Source: Nitrososphaerota archaeon (GTDB taxonomy: Archaea > Thermoproteota > Nitrososphaeria > Nitrososphaerales > Nitrosopumilaceae). Taken from it: a stretch of 64,000 nt of DNA. The stretch's first letter is position 1; the number at the start of each line of letters is the position of its first letter. This document shows positions 43,715 through 53,181 of the stretch, piece by piece. The DNA lies in contig JAJPGU010000005.1 in NCBI GenBank assembly GCA_021325615.1, positions 21,255-85,254 on the forward strand, written 5' to 3'. The position numbers and the translations under genes were made by a program. The notes below the pieces were generated by a model, which did no database searches, was not told the DNA's origin, and saw nothing but the letters and a program-made list of their open reading frames with translations.

Positions 43715-43855
43715 ATGTCATCAGACAGACAAATGTATCCTGCCACTTGTGCGGATTGCAAAAAAGAAACACAGGTACCCTTCCAACCGAAGGAGGGAAG
43801 GCCAGTGTATTGTCGCGATTGCCTGCCAAAGCATCGTGGCGAGAGAAAATTTTAA
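43715..43855 (+). CDS. Small zinc-ribbon protein
   Basis: Forty-six residues with two CxxC pairs (CADC and CRDC) around a VPFQPKEGRPVY strand: the layout of short zinc-ribbon proteins. The role is unknown. A GATATAATC box lies close upstream, slightly nearer than usual, so the second ATG (43733) is possible, though it would not remove the cysteines. Confidence 0.6.
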   Translation: MSSDRQMYPATCADCKKETQVPFQPKEGRPVYCRDCLPKHRGERKF

Positions 43856-44064
43856 GCTGAAACACGCTTAAAACAGTTTTTTATTATACCGCCAATTTTT
43901 TGACGAGTCCGATACTGTTCACTGCGCGTTAAAAAATCCCTTTTGCCGCAAAACTCCCCTGGGGTCAGACCAAAAGTAAGCCATACCACAGGGAAACTAG
44001 ATTTTCTCGAAAATAATAATATCTTGTCAAAAAAGGGAGCAGACCGTTTTTCAGGTCACCGTTT

Positions 44065-44130
44065 TTATTTCTTGGATTTTTTAGACTTTGATTTTGTCTT
44101 TGCCTTTGATTTTGCTTTGGCTTTTGCCAT
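44065..44130 (-). CDS. Tiny Lys/Ala-rich ORF, doubtful
   Basis: An ATG at 44130 opens 21 codons of nearly pure Lys, Ala and Ser with Thr, ending in TAA. It resembles the basic tails of archaeal nucleic-acid-binding proteins. No matching promoter was found; it may be chance or the end of a broken gene. Confidence 0.25.
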   Translation of the reverse strand: MAKAKAKSKAKTKSKSKKSKK

Positions 44131-44424
44131 TCCTTACGACTTGTTGCATGGCTATTAAGCATATTGAATTCGTCTTGATCTTGGGTTTTTCCCAAATTGA
44201 CACCATGCCGGAGCCTTTCATTGGAGGATTCCATGGAACTCGTTTGTATTTTCGTGCTTATGGCACGCCAGAGCATTTGAACAAAATGCTGGTTCCCCGG
44301 CCTGCCAGTCATGAAATTCCCGCGTACGATGCTTGGAAATTTCCCACGCCGTTGAAATTTAAAATTCCGAGCTCCTCGTCGTGCCTGACGAACAAAAGGG
44401 CGACCCTCCCTACCGCAAGCCAGG

Positions 44425-45519
44425 CTAATTGATCCCATGATTTGCCGGGCGGGCGACTTTGTACCTTATCACCGCATATCCCGCGGCAGATGTCACCAGA
44501 AGGAAGGCAACGCCCCCCAGGGGAAATTCCGGAAGCGAAACGGGTGGCGTCGCGTCAGAGAGCACTGAAACGGTATCTGATGAAGAGTTTGCCACAAAAA
44601 TCTCGCCCTTGCCCGAGTCATAGGCCACGCCGCCCGGACCGCTACCCACGGTAACTGTAGCGACTACGGCATTTGTGGTATCAGATATCACGGAAACGCT
44701 TTGGCTTGACTCATTTGCCACAAATATCTCGTCTTTTGCAGGGTCGTATGCCACGCCTCCCGGACTGGACCCGACGGTAACTGTTGCAACCACGGCATTG
44801 CTGGTATCAGATATCACAGAGACAGTGCCTGATCCCTCATTTGTCACGAACGCCTCCCCCTTGCCCGAGTCGTATGCAATGCCATTCGGGCCGGTGCCGA
44901 CGGTAACTGTTGCAACTATTGCATTGGTGGCGTCAGATATCACAGAGACAGTATTTGGCCCGCCGTTTGCCACGAACACCTCGCCCTTGCCCGAGTCATA
45001 CCCAACACCATTCGGACTGGAACCGACGGTAACTGTTGCAACCACGGCATTGGAGGAATCAGATATCACAGAGACGTTATTTGAAAGAAAGTTCGACACA
45101 AAAATCTCGCCCTTGCCCGAGTCGTATGCAATGCCATTAGGACTGGAACCGACGGTAACTGTTGCAACCACGGCATTGGTGGAATCAGATATCACGGATA
45201 TGGTTCCAGAGTTCTCATTTGAAACAAACACCTCCCCCTTGGCAGAGTCATATGCAATGCCTGTTGGCCCGGTGCCGACAGTGACTGTTGCAACCACGGC
45301 ATTGGTGGAATCAGATATCACAGAGACGTTATTTGAAAGAAAGTTCGACACAAAAATCTCGCCCTTGCCCGAGTCGTATGCAACGCGAACCGGGTTGGAA
45401 CCGACAGAGATTGTTGTAAGAAGGTATTCCGCACTTGCTGTCTGTGCAAACAAAAGGCAAAGAAGGACGGCTGAAAGCGCGTAAAATTTATGAAATCGCA
45501 CAACCCTTTGGTCCCACAT
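44425..45519 (-). CDS. Seven-bladed YVTN surface propeller with PEF-type sorting tail
   Basis: The 364-residue protein has a signal peptide (FYALSAVLLCLLFAQTASA) and seven 42-residue repeats of the type VTVGSSPNGIAYDSGKGEIF. These match the YVTN beta-propeller found in archaeal surface proteins. The end has LPEFPLGGVAFLLVTSAAGYAVI and a basic tail, a PEF-type archaeosortase signal. I start it at the ATG at 45519, about 30 bases after a TAAATATC box. Probably a cell-wall-anchored binding protein. Confidence 0.88.
   Translation of the reverse strand: MWDQRVVRFHKFYALSAVLLCLLFAQTASAEYLLTTISVGSNPVRVAYDSGKGEIFVSNFLSNNVSVISDSTNAVVATVTVGTGPTGIAYDSAKGEVFVSNENSGTISVISDSTNAVVATVTVGSSPNGIAYDSGKGEIFVSNFLSNNVSVISDSSNAVVATVTVGSSPNGVGYDSGKGEVFVANGGPNTVSVISDATNAIVATVTVGTGPNGIAYDSGKGEAFVTNEGSGTVSVISDTSNAVVATVTVGSSPGGVAYDPAKDEIFVANESSQSVSVISDTTNAVVATVTVGSGPGGVAYDSGKGEIFVANSSSDTVSVLSDATPPVSLPEFPLGGVAFLLVTSAAGYAVIRYKVARPANHGIN
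44570..45415 (-). repeat. Tandem coding repeats of about 126 bases
   Basis: Near-identical blocks encode the propeller blades; the TCAGATATCAC block recurs every 126-132 bases, at about 44674, 44805, 44931, 45058, 45184 and 45310. High DNA identity points to recent unit duplication or gene conversion. Confidence 0.75.
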
Positions 45520-45742
45520 CCTAGATAAAAGAAATCCCAATGATATTTAGGGTTATTCTTGCCCTGCGATTGTGGACCGGCGAAGTTTTGTCCCTTTCCG
45601 GGGATTATTTTTGCCAGGCGAGCCTTGGTATCTCCTGGTTACTTTTTGACGCGCAGATTCCTGACTGATGCTTTTTTCACAACCTGCCGACAAACCTGAA
45701 TGTATGTAATGCGCTTCCCGCGTCCGGCTAAAAACGTCCTTA

Positions 45743-46288
45743 CTACCGCTTCAACCGATTAACAGCTAACAATAATCCCTGGACCAACAATTCTGGTCTT
45801 GGTGGACATCCCGGAATGTATACATCCACGGGCACAACCTTGTCAATCCCTGCTGTAGTTGCATATGTATCTCCAAATATGCCGCCATCAAGCGCACACG
45901 CGCCTACGGCAATCACGATTTTGGGACCAGGTGTCGCATCATATGTCCGTCTCAAGGCGGCCTCCATGTTTCTTGATGCGGGGCCCGTTACCAGCAAGAG
46001 ATCTGCATGCCTTGGAGACGATACAAAATGAATCCCAAATCTTTCAACATCATATATCGAATTGGTGAGCGCCGCAATCTCTATTTCACAACCGTTGCAT
46101 GAACCTGCGTCGACTTCCCGTATTGCGAGCGAGCGGCCTAATAATTTTACAATCCTGTCCTTCAGTTCCTTTCCCATCTCTTCATATGACTTTGTTGTAG
46201 ATGGGGAAACAGTGGAAGAAAATTTCACCAGTTGTTCTTCGCTCATTGTTTCCGCATGATTACCAAGTATTTGCGATTTTTCTTTCAT
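45743..46288 (-). CDS. NuoB/HyfI-like Fe-S small subunit of the hydrogenase-related complex
   Basis: The 181-residue protein has all four cysteines of the proximal [4Fe-4S] cluster: CNGC, then the cysteines in VGACALDGG and PGCPPRPE. It therefore keeps the electron path close to the large subunit. The first 55 residues are a charged extension. Its ATG overlaps the stop of the large-subunit gene. It is the last gene of the six-gene run starting at 53048. Confidence 0.9.
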   Translation of the reverse strand: MKEKSQILGNHAETMSEEQLVKFSSTVSPSTTKSYEEMGKELKDRIVKLLGRSLAIREVDAGSCNGCEIEIAALTNSIYDVERFGIHFVSSPRHADLLLVTGPASRNMEAALRRTYDATPGPKIVIAVGACALDGGIFGDTYATTAGIDKVVPVDVYIPGCPPRPELLVQGLLLAVNRLKR

Positions 46289-47904
46289 AGGTCGTTCCCC
46301 GAATACGACAGATCAAAGCTTTTGTTTACCAATGGAAAGTCCGGCACTATGTCGCTTGAAACTGCAAATTCCATTATTGGCCAGTTGCAAAAGGATGCAG
46401 TCCTGACCTTGTATCGGAATATCGAGTTGTTTTCGCCGGTCATTACCCAGTGCAGCGTCTGTCCCCTGTGGGACTCGGCATAACCAAGTGCCGACTTGAA
46501 TGGCTCCATTGCTTCAGGAATTTCAGCATAAAGACCGTCACTTTCAAGATCAAGCGAGTTTTTTATGATATCAAACGAGTCTCGAACCTCCTTTATTCGC
46601 ACCTCAAATCGCGACATGGCGTCGCCTGCACGTTTCTCCATCTCTATTTGGTCCTGCATTGCCTGCTGCGGCGTCCGTCCGTTGTGGATGGCATAGCTTG
46701 CATATGGGTGGTCGCGTCTCGTGTCGACGTCAATTCCCACGCACCTTGCCGCAACCCCCACAATACCAAGGTCGCGCGCGGCTTTCTTTGAAATCTTTCC
46801 CGTGTCCCTTAGCCTGTCTATTAAGGATGCCTTTGATTTTAAGAAGGCAGCCATCCTGTCAAAATCACGCAAGGTTTCACCAGTCTTTTCAAGGATTAGT
46901 TTTTGGTTTTCCCTTTCGACTTCACACCTTACCCCGCCTATCCTGTTTACGCCAAATAGGATTCGGCTCCCGCAAAGGGTCTCGTTGAGACGCATCATCC
47001 TCTCCTTTAGGATGTTCAGCCTTGCGGCGCCAAAGGCAAACCCCGCATCAGTTGCCATTCCCCCCAAAGTCCCAATGTGATTGTAGATTCTTTCAAGTTC
47101 CGCAAAAACTGTCCTTATCTTTTTTGCCCTGTCCGGTACCTGTACCTGCAGGAGCTTTTCCACTGCCTGGCAATACGCAGTAGAATTTGCCACAGACTCG
47201 TCACCTGAGATTCTTTCGGCAAGCGACACCACCCCTTCGGGCGCCATAGATTCTGCAAGTTTTTCCACCCCCTTGTGTGCGTAAAAAAGCCTGGTCTCAA
47301 GGTTTATGATGTTCTCTCCCAGGACGCTGAACCTAAAGTGCCCGGGCTCGATTATTCCAGCATGTACAGGCCCCACCGGAATCTCGCATATGCCGTCCCC
47401 TTCAACTCTCACAAACTCATACTGGCCTTCTTTCCTTGCAACCTTTGTCTTGATATCAAACTCCTTTCTCAGAGGATAGACTCCCTGGGGCCAATGCTCG
47501 TGTAATACAAGCGGCCTTGTGTCCGGATTGCCAACTGGCAAAAGACCCAGCATGTCCCTAATCTCGCGTTCATAGAGAGATGCGGCGGGCACGCACGATA
47601 CGATGCTTGGAAAAGAGTTTGCATTACCTAGGGAAACTATGACAAACATGAAAACATCTTCGCCTGTTTTTTCAAAGACATAACGAATTACAAATCCACC
47701 TCCGTTGTTTCTTTCGTCAGTGCCGATGATTGTTGCCAGCCTTGCTTCCATGTCCAAATGTATGTGGCCGCAAATTTCCCTGATGTCGTTTGGATCACGG
47801 ATGTGAAAGTGTACCTCGTTGTGGTTGTAATCGAACTTCTTTATCTTGTTTGAAAACTTGGTTTTGATTTCCTCCACATAATTTCCTAAACCTGATTCTT
47901 TCAT
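46285..47904 (-). CDS. HyfG/HycE-like large subunit without NiFe ligands
   Basis: The 539-residue protein fuses a NuoC-like domain (residues 1-150, with YEREIRDMLGL) to a hydrogenase large-subunit/NuoD-like domain (VGPVHAGIIEPGHFRFSVLGE). In group 4 [NiFe] hydrogenases the N-terminal motif is RxCGxC; here it reads ERISGDES, with S233 and E236 at the cysteine places. The C-terminal DPCxxC is DLSYSG, with S533 and G536. All four ligands are missing, so it cannot hold a NiFe site. It belongs to the hydrogenase-related (Ehr-like) or complex I-like group. Reaction partner unknown. Confidence 0.9.
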   Translation of the reverse strand: MKESGLGNYVEEIKTKFSNKIKKFDYNHNEVHFHIRDPNDIREICGHIHLDMEARLATIIGTDERNNGGGFVIRYVFEKTGEDVFMFVIVSLGNANSFPSIVSCVPAASLYEREIRDMLGLLPVGNPDTRPLVLHEHWPQGVYPLRKEFDIKTKVARKEGQYEFVRVEGDGICEIPVGPVHAGIIEPGHFRFSVLGENIINLETRLFYAHKGVEKLAESMAPEGVVSLAERISGDESVANSTAYCQAVEKLLQVQVPDRAKKIRTVFAELERIYNHIGTLGGMATDAGFAFGAARLNILKERMMRLNETLCGSRILFGVNRIGGVRCEVERENQKLILEKTGETLRDFDRMAAFLKSKASLIDRLRDTGKISKKAARDLGIVGVAARCVGIDVDTRRDHPYASYAIHNGRTPQQAMQDQIEMEKRAGDAMSRFEVRIKEVRDSFDIIKNSLDLESDGLYAEIPEAMEPFKSALGYAESHRGQTLHWVMTGENNSIFRYKVRTASFCNWPIMEFAVSSDIVPDFPLVNKSFDLSYSGNDL

Positions 47905-49394
47905 GCAAACCCCCCTCCGTTGATTATGACAGATGCGTTATGGATTAGTTCCTGGAGCTGGCTTGGTATGTAAAAACCGAGCACGATTACAAGCGAGCCC
48001 AGTATCGCCAGGGGGATCACGGCTAGTTTTCCCATCTCGTCTTTTTTTACCTCGGCCGCGGGGGTTCCAAAGATCATCTTTATCAGGTGGCGCAAAAAGG
48101 CTGCAAAGGTCACCACAAGGAAGACTATCACTACCGAAACTGCAAGAAACTGCCCGCTCTGAAACCCTGAGCTGAGCACCAGAAACTCGCTTAGGAAGAT
48201 ATTGAAAGGCGGCATTCCAACGAGCGCAAACCCCCCTATTAGGAACAAGGTGCCAGTCATCGGCATCACCTTGATCACCCCCTTGACCTTGGACATCACC
48301 TTGGTCTCGTATTTCTGGCTGACATTCCCGCTTGCAAAAAACATCAAGGGCTTGGCGATTGCGTGGTTGATTATCTGGAGTATCGCGCCGTAGACTCCAA
48401 CCAGCCCCCCAAATCCAATCCCAAGCGATACCAGCCCCATGTGTTCCACGCTGGAATACGCAAGCATTCTTTTCATGTCCTTTTGGAAGTAGATAGAGGC
48501 GGCGCCTATGCCAATTGAAACGACTGCAAGTATTATCAAGAGCTCGTTTGAGAACGCGGTCCCTATGGCACCGATTGTGACAATCCGGAACCTGATTATC
48601 CCATACAGTGCACAGTTCAATAGCACGCCCGAGAGCAGGGCGCTTACCGGTGTCGGGGCCTCGCTGTGTGCATCAGGCAGCCATGTGTGCATGGGGGCAA
48701 GGCCGGCCTTGGTCCCATACCCTACAAGGATAAAGACAAACGCAATCATGACCAAGGCCGGATTGAACAATTTTGAATTGTGTACCATCCCGGTCCAGTC
48801 CATTGCGTCTTCCGAGGTTCCAGAATTGATGTTGGCGTAGTAGAAAAACACAGTTCCCACAAGCGCAAACGACAGCCCCACGGTAGCAATTATGAGGTAT
48901 TTCCATGCTGCCTCTATCGCATTTTCCTTGAAGTAGAGCATTATCAGGAGAACTGAGACGAGTGTTGTTGCCTCTACCGTGACCCACATTATTCCAAGGT
49001 TGTTTGTGATTGGCACCACAATCATTGAAAGCAAAAATGCATTGATGCCCTGGTAATACCGCACGATATGCTTGTCGTCGACCATCCCCATGTCATACTG
49101 ATGGCCCATGTAATTTTTCGAATACAGGACTGCTACAAACCCGACAATTGAAATTGGAAGCAGGATTACCGCGCCAAGCGAGTCGATATAAAACATATTT
49201 CCAAATGCAGTAATTGTTTTGTCATGGATTACTTTTGACAAGATGAAAATCACTTGAATCAGCACAAGCGATGCTGACGAGATTGTTATTATTTCGGCAT
49301 AATTCTTTTTTCCAAGTATTGTTACGAGTACGCCGCCAACGAGTGGCGTCAGCAAGAGCAGTAAAATTGCAATGTCAGGCAAAGAAGTATCCAC
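47901..49394 (-). CDS. HyfF/NuoN-like antiporter subunit
   Basis: The 497-residue protein has about 14 hydrophobic helices. It carries the proton-channel family marks GTKAGLAPMHTWLPDAHSEAPTPVSALLSG and RMLAYSSVEHMGLV. It is related to Mrp-antiporter, Nuo and Hyf membrane subunits, which move protons or sodium ions. GTG start overlapping the HyfE-like stop by one base; its own stop overlaps the large-subunit start. Confidence 0.92.
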   Translation of the reverse strand: MDTSLPDIAILLLLLTPLVGGVLVTILGKKNYAEIITISSASLVLIQVIFILSKVIHDKTITAFGNMFYIDSLGAVILLPISIVGFVAVLYSKNYMGHQYDMGMVDDKHIVRYYQGINAFLLSMIVVPITNNLGIMWVTVEATTLVSVLLIMLYFKENAIEAAWKYLIIATVGLSFALVGTVFFYYANINSGTSEDAMDWTGMVHNSKLFNPALVMIAFVFILVGYGTKAGLAPMHTWLPDAHSEAPTPVSALLSGVLLNCALYGIIRFRIVTIGAIGTAFSNELLIILAVVSIGIGAASIYFQKDMKRMLAYSSVEHMGLVSLGIGFGGLVGVYGAILQIINHAIAKPLMFFASGNVSQKYETKVMSKVKGVIKVMPMTGTLFLIGGFALVGMPPFNIFLSEFLVLSSGFQSGQFLAVSVVIVFLVVTFAAFLRHLIKMIFGTPAAEVKKDEMGKLAVIPLAILGSLVIVLGFYIPSQLQELIHNASVIINGGGFA

Positions 49395-50059
49395 TAGTCA
49401 TCCCTCAAGTTTTCTAGATTGCCCACATCGAGGCTGTCAAATGTCCTGCTCATCCTGAAGAGCAGAATCGAAGATATCACTATTCCGACCAAAATGTCGG
49501 CAAATATCCCAACCTCAATTATTAGAGACACGCCGTGGGTCAAGGCCAGTGTAAAAAGGAAGAGGCCGTTTTCAATCACCAGCAGGCCGACAACCTGGCT
49601 TAGTGCGGTTCTCCTGTTTACCAATGCAAGGAGCCCCAGAAAGAACTGTGCCATAGATACCGGAAGATAAATGTCAACCACAGGATCTGACTTGAAAGGC
49701 AACTGTTGGCTGAAAAAATACGCCAGTGCAACAAGCAGCGCCGAGACGATGATGGAGGCCCGGAGGCTTAGATACGGATTGGTTTCAGTCTTGGATTCCA
49801 TTTCAAGTTGTCTTGTCACATAGGTCAGAACCTTGGGAATCGCGATCGATTTTATCAACAAGGTGAGTACTGCAGCAACATAAATCTCCCAGATTCCAGT
49901 CACGTACCCTATGACTGCAGTTACCCCGGCAAGCACGATAGACTGAAGCCTGTAGGCATTAAGCCAGTCCATAAATCCCCGTCTTGCAATTACTCCAAAT
50001 GTCGCAATCAGCAGGATCGCGCCGGAAATTTCCATGATGTCAAGTTGCAGAGGTTCCAT
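49394..50059 (-). CDS. HyfE-like membrane subunit
   Basis: The 221-residue protein has six or seven helices and the HyfE layout, a NuoK-like region late in the chain (LLVIENGLFLFTLALTHGVSLIIEVGIFADILVGIVI). HyfE is found in group 4 hydrogenases and related complexes but not in standard respiratory complex I, which helps to place this cluster. I use the ATG at 50059; a TTG at 50068 directly follows the previous stop. Confidence 0.87.
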   Translation of the reverse strand: MEPLQLDIMEISGAILLIATFGVIARRGFMDWLNAYRLQSIVLAGVTAVIGYVTGIWEIYVAAVLTLLIKSIAIPKVLTYVTRQLEMESKTETNPYLSLRASIIVSALLVALAYFFSQQLPFKSDPVVDIYLPVSMAQFFLGLLALVNRRTALSQVVGLLVIENGLFLFTLALTHGVSLIIEVGIFADILVGIVISSILLFRMSRTFDSLDVGNLENLRDD

Positions 50060-50068
50060 GCCGATCAA

Positions 50069-51010
50069 CTAGAGATAATAAAATGCAAGTCCAATCATCG
50101 AGCTTGCAATCGCTATTGCGACAAGGTCAGGAAGCCTAAACAGCCTCCATTTTGCCACAGAAGACTCGAGGAATGCAACTCCTACCGCAAGTGCTGCCAC
50201 CTTTATTACAAACGTGGCCATCCCGATACCAATCGAATAAGGACTTGCAGATGATGCCATTCCCCACGGGACGAATATGTTTGCAATCAATGCAAAGAGC
50301 AGGATTTGCTTTATTGACTGGGACCACTCCATCAGTGCCAGACTTTTTCCCGAGTATTCCAAGGCCATTGCCTCATGCACCATGGTAAGCTCAAGGTGCG
50401 TTTCATGGTTGCCAAATGGCAGGCGGCCCGTTTCGCCTAGCATGACAACAAACATGGCAATCGCTGCAAAGATTAGTTGCGGATGAGGCAAGACGGCAGA
50501 GTTTGATGCGGATTCCACTATTGTGCTCAGGCTTGTGCCGCCATACGTGATCGCTACCACAAATATCGCAAGAAAGACTGCAGGCTCCAAGAGTGCAGAA
50601 ATCATCATCTCTCTTGAGCTTCCCAAACCCCCGAAGGTGCTTGATACGTCAAGGCCTGCAAGCATGGTAAAGAACCTGGCAAGTGAAAAAAGGCCAACCA
50701 CCAGGAGCAGGTCTCCTATCAACCCAAACGGCGAATTTGCAAGAAACACCGGTATGAAAAATGCGGCAGTTACAATTGCAACAAAGTTCACCCAGGGGGA
50801 GACCCTGAAAATCCATGAGGCCTGGTCGGATACAACTTCGTCCTTGCGCAAAAGTTTTTCAATATCATAATACGGCTGGAGGATGCCGGCACCCACCCGC
50901 TTCTGGGTTCTCGCCTTTGTCTTTCTCATTATTCCAGTCAGCAGCGGGGAAAGCGCCATGAGGACCAGAACCTGGACCGTTCCAAGGGCAATGTCCGAGA
51001 TGCTAAGCAT
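50069..51010 (-). CDS. HyfC/NuoH-like membrane subunit
   Basis: The 313-residue protein is related to NuoH/HycD, the subunit that links the hydrophilic arm to the membrane arm. It has eight helices and conserved acidic loops, including RVGAGILQPYYDIEKLLRKDE near the start and LPFGNHETHLELTMVHEAMALEYSG in the middle. The start overlaps the end of the HyfB-like gene by 8 bases. Confidence 0.92.
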   Translation of the reverse strand: MLSISDIALGTVQVLVLMALSPLLTGIMRKTKARTQKRVGAGILQPYYDIEKLLRKDEVVSDQASWIFRVSPWVNFVAIVTAAFFIPVFLANSPFGLIGDLLLVVGLFSLARFFTMLAGLDVSSTFGGLGSSREMMISALLEPAVFLAIFVVAITYGGTSLSTIVESASNSAVLPHPQLIFAAIAMFVVMLGETGRLPFGNHETHLELTMVHEAMALEYSGKSLALMEWSQSIKQILLFALIANIFVPWGMASSASPYSIGIGMATFVIKVAALAVGVAFLESSVAKWRLFRLPDLVAIAIASSMIGLAFYYL

Positions 51011-53048
51011 GGCTCATCCTCACAAATAGGAGCAGCAGGATTATTGTCACCATGATATAAAGCAGATACGAGTTTACCTTTCCTGTCTGGATCTTCCTTA
51101 TCTTATCAAGGACCAGGAGCGTCGAGGAAACTACGGGATTGTAAAGGCTTTCTTCAAAGATGTTTCTAGTCGAAGAGCTGAACCTCATCGACCTGACAAG
51201 GTATGGGTTTGTTTGCAGGTGGAATTCCTTGTCAGATTCGTTGTGCGCCTTGAAAAGCGGTTTGAAAACCGCCCGTATGGGTTGCGATAGTGATGCCGCA
51301 GTATATTCCATCCTTTCGTTCAAATTTCCAAAACCGCAATCCCATGTGCCGGACGGTGTCCTTGCAGTCTTTCCGCCCATTGCGCGGATGAAACCAAAGG
51401 AGGCAAGGGATATGCAGGCCATGATGGTTGCGACAACAGGCATGGAAAGAGCCGCAAAATTCTTTCCGCTGGCATTTTGCAATGCGACTGCGTCAAACGG
51501 ACTTGAAGGCTGGTACTGCAAGTGAAACGCGGTAGTGGACAGGGAAATTCCGAGTGATGGCACCAGCCCAAACAAGATGCATGCGGATGCAAGCACTGCC
51601 ATGCCTGCGATCATGGTGCGGGGGACCTCGCCTATGCCTGGAGCAAGTTTGCCTCGTGCCTTGGAAAGAAATGTCATTGCAAACAGCCTGACAAACGCGG
51701 CCGCTGCCAGTCCTATTGTCAGTGCAAGCGGCAGGCTTGCAAACGCGATGGAAATTTGGAGTATTGCCGACGGTATCTGCGAGGATGAGATCAGTGCCTG
51801 CAGTACTAGCCACTCGCTTACAAACCCGTTGAATGGTGGAAGTCCGGAAATCGATACTGCCCCTACAAGAAACAGAAGCGTAGTCCAGGGCATCATCTTG
51901 ACAAGGCCGCCTAGTTTTTCCATGTCCCTTGTATGTGTGGAATAGACTACGGATCCCGCGCCCATGAAGAGCAGCCCCTTGAAAAACGAGTGGTTTACCG
52001 TATGCAGCATGCTTGCAACAAGTGCCATTGCGGAGAGAGATACTAGATGGTACGAGGCAAATACAATGGAAAGCCCAAGGCCTATGAGGATTATCCCAAT
52101 GTTTTCAATGCTGGAATACGCAAGCGTGCGCTTGATGTCGCGTTCGACTACCGCATACAAGATGCCAATCAGGGCAGATGCAGAGCCTGCGACAATCAAG
52201 AGTACCCCCCACCAAGCATAATCAGGCGAGGCCCCGGGGCCCGCAAGATCAAAGACAGTCCGCACCAGCCCGTAAATTCCCATCTTTATCATTACTGCGG
52301 ACATCAGGGCAGAGACGTTGCTTGGCGCCGACGGATGCGCCTTTGGAAGCCACGTGTGGAATGGGACAATGCCTGCCTTTGTTCCAAATCCCAGGAATGC
52401 AAATACAAACATCAGACTTTTTACCAGGAATGGAAATGACTGGGAAGAGGCTCTCAGCGAGTCAAAACTCAGGCTTCCTGTCTGAATGTAACCCAGAAGA
52501 AAGGAGGCAAGGATGAAAGCGGTTCCAAGATGTGTCATGACAAGATAGGTCATTCCGGACCGGATGTTTTCCTCCTTTTCGTGGTTGTAAATTACCAAGA
52601 AGAATGAAGTTAAAGACATCAGTTCCCAGAACATCAGAAAGAAAAATCCATTGTTTGACGAAACAACAAGAATCATCGATGCGATGAAGATATTGAAAAG
52701 GAAACCAAAGGCCGAAATCCTTTTTGTGTCCTGATATTCCTTTGAATATCCAATAGAATACAGGGATATCGCAAAAGAAACCGTGCCAATCACCAGTATG
52801 AAAAATGCGGACACCCCGTCAACGAGGATTTCAAGGTTAAAGAAAGGCACCACGTCTGGGACTGTCCATGACAGCGGGCTTCCTGTCATGACATGGAGCG
52901 AGAAGAAGACAGCAAGAACAGATCCAACCATGGATGGCAAGTAAATAACATACCTTGCAAACCCACAGTTTCTTGATACCAGACTCAGTATGGATCCTCC
53001 TAGAAACGAGGAGATGACTACCTGAAACAAAACAAGATCGTCAATCAT
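51003..53048 (-). CDS. HyfB/NuoL-like antiporter subunit
   Basis: The 681-residue protein has about 16 helices and family marks GTKAGIVPFHTWLPKAHPSAPSNVSALMS and RTLAYSSIENIGI. The last 150 residues form a Hyf/Mbh-type extension (AHNESDKEFHLQTNPYLVRSMRF) with a final helix. It is the first gene of the six-gene cluster. A CCTAAAAAATTC box about 27 bases upstream suggests a leaderless operon promoter. Confidence 0.92.
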   Translation of the reverse strand: MIDDLVLFQVVISSFLGGSILSLVSRNCGFARYVIYLPSMVGSVLAVFFSLHVMTGSPLSWTVPDVVPFFNLEILVDGVSAFFILVIGTVSFAISLYSIGYSKEYQDTKRISAFGFLFNIFIASMILVVSSNNGFFFLMFWELMSLTSFFLVIYNHEKEENIRSGMTYLVMTHLGTAFILASFLLGYIQTGSLSFDSLRASSQSFPFLVKSLMFVFAFLGFGTKAGIVPFHTWLPKAHPSAPSNVSALMSAVMIKMGIYGLVRTVFDLAGPGASPDYAWWGVLLIVAGSASALIGILYAVVERDIKRTLAYSSIENIGIILIGLGLSIVFASYHLVSLSAMALVASMLHTVNHSFFKGLLFMGAGSVVYSTHTRDMEKLGGLVKMMPWTTLLFLVGAVSISGLPPFNGFVSEWLVLQALISSSQIPSAILQISIAFASLPLALTIGLAAAAFVRLFAMTFLSKARGKLAPGIGEVPRTMIAGMAVLASACILFGLVPSLGISLSTTAFHLQYQPSSPFDAVALQNASGKNFAALSMPVVATIMACISLASFGFIRAMGGKTARTPSGTWDCGFGNLNERMEYTAASLSQPIRAVFKPLFKAHNESDKEFHLQTNPYLVRSMRFSSSTRNIFEESLYNPVVSSTLLVLDKIRKIQTGKVNSYLLYIMVTIILLLLFVRMSHA

Positions 53049-53181
53049 CTAGTCCAGCCAGCAAAGCCCTGAATTTTTTAGGTAATTTTTCATAGATTGG
53101 GTCTTTGTCCTCGATTTCCGTTTTACGCATTTAATCGTTTATGAGAAAAAGGTATATGTGTATGTAAATGTAGGTATATGT

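Noticed and set aside
43965..44438. A 157-codon minus-strand frame
   Set aside because: Its composition (long Gln/Arg/Asn runs from A-rich DNA), lack of hydrophobic core and lack of a promoter suggest a chance frame; only a tiny Lys-rich frame within it is noted at low confidence.
44570..45415. Regular DNA repeats that could suggest a CRISPR or satellite array
   Set aside because: The repeats are in frame and encode the blades of a propeller protein; there are no unique spacers.
46285..47904. A functional group 4 [NiFe] hydrogenase
   Set aside because: All four NiFe-ligand cysteines are replaced, and no maturation genes are present.
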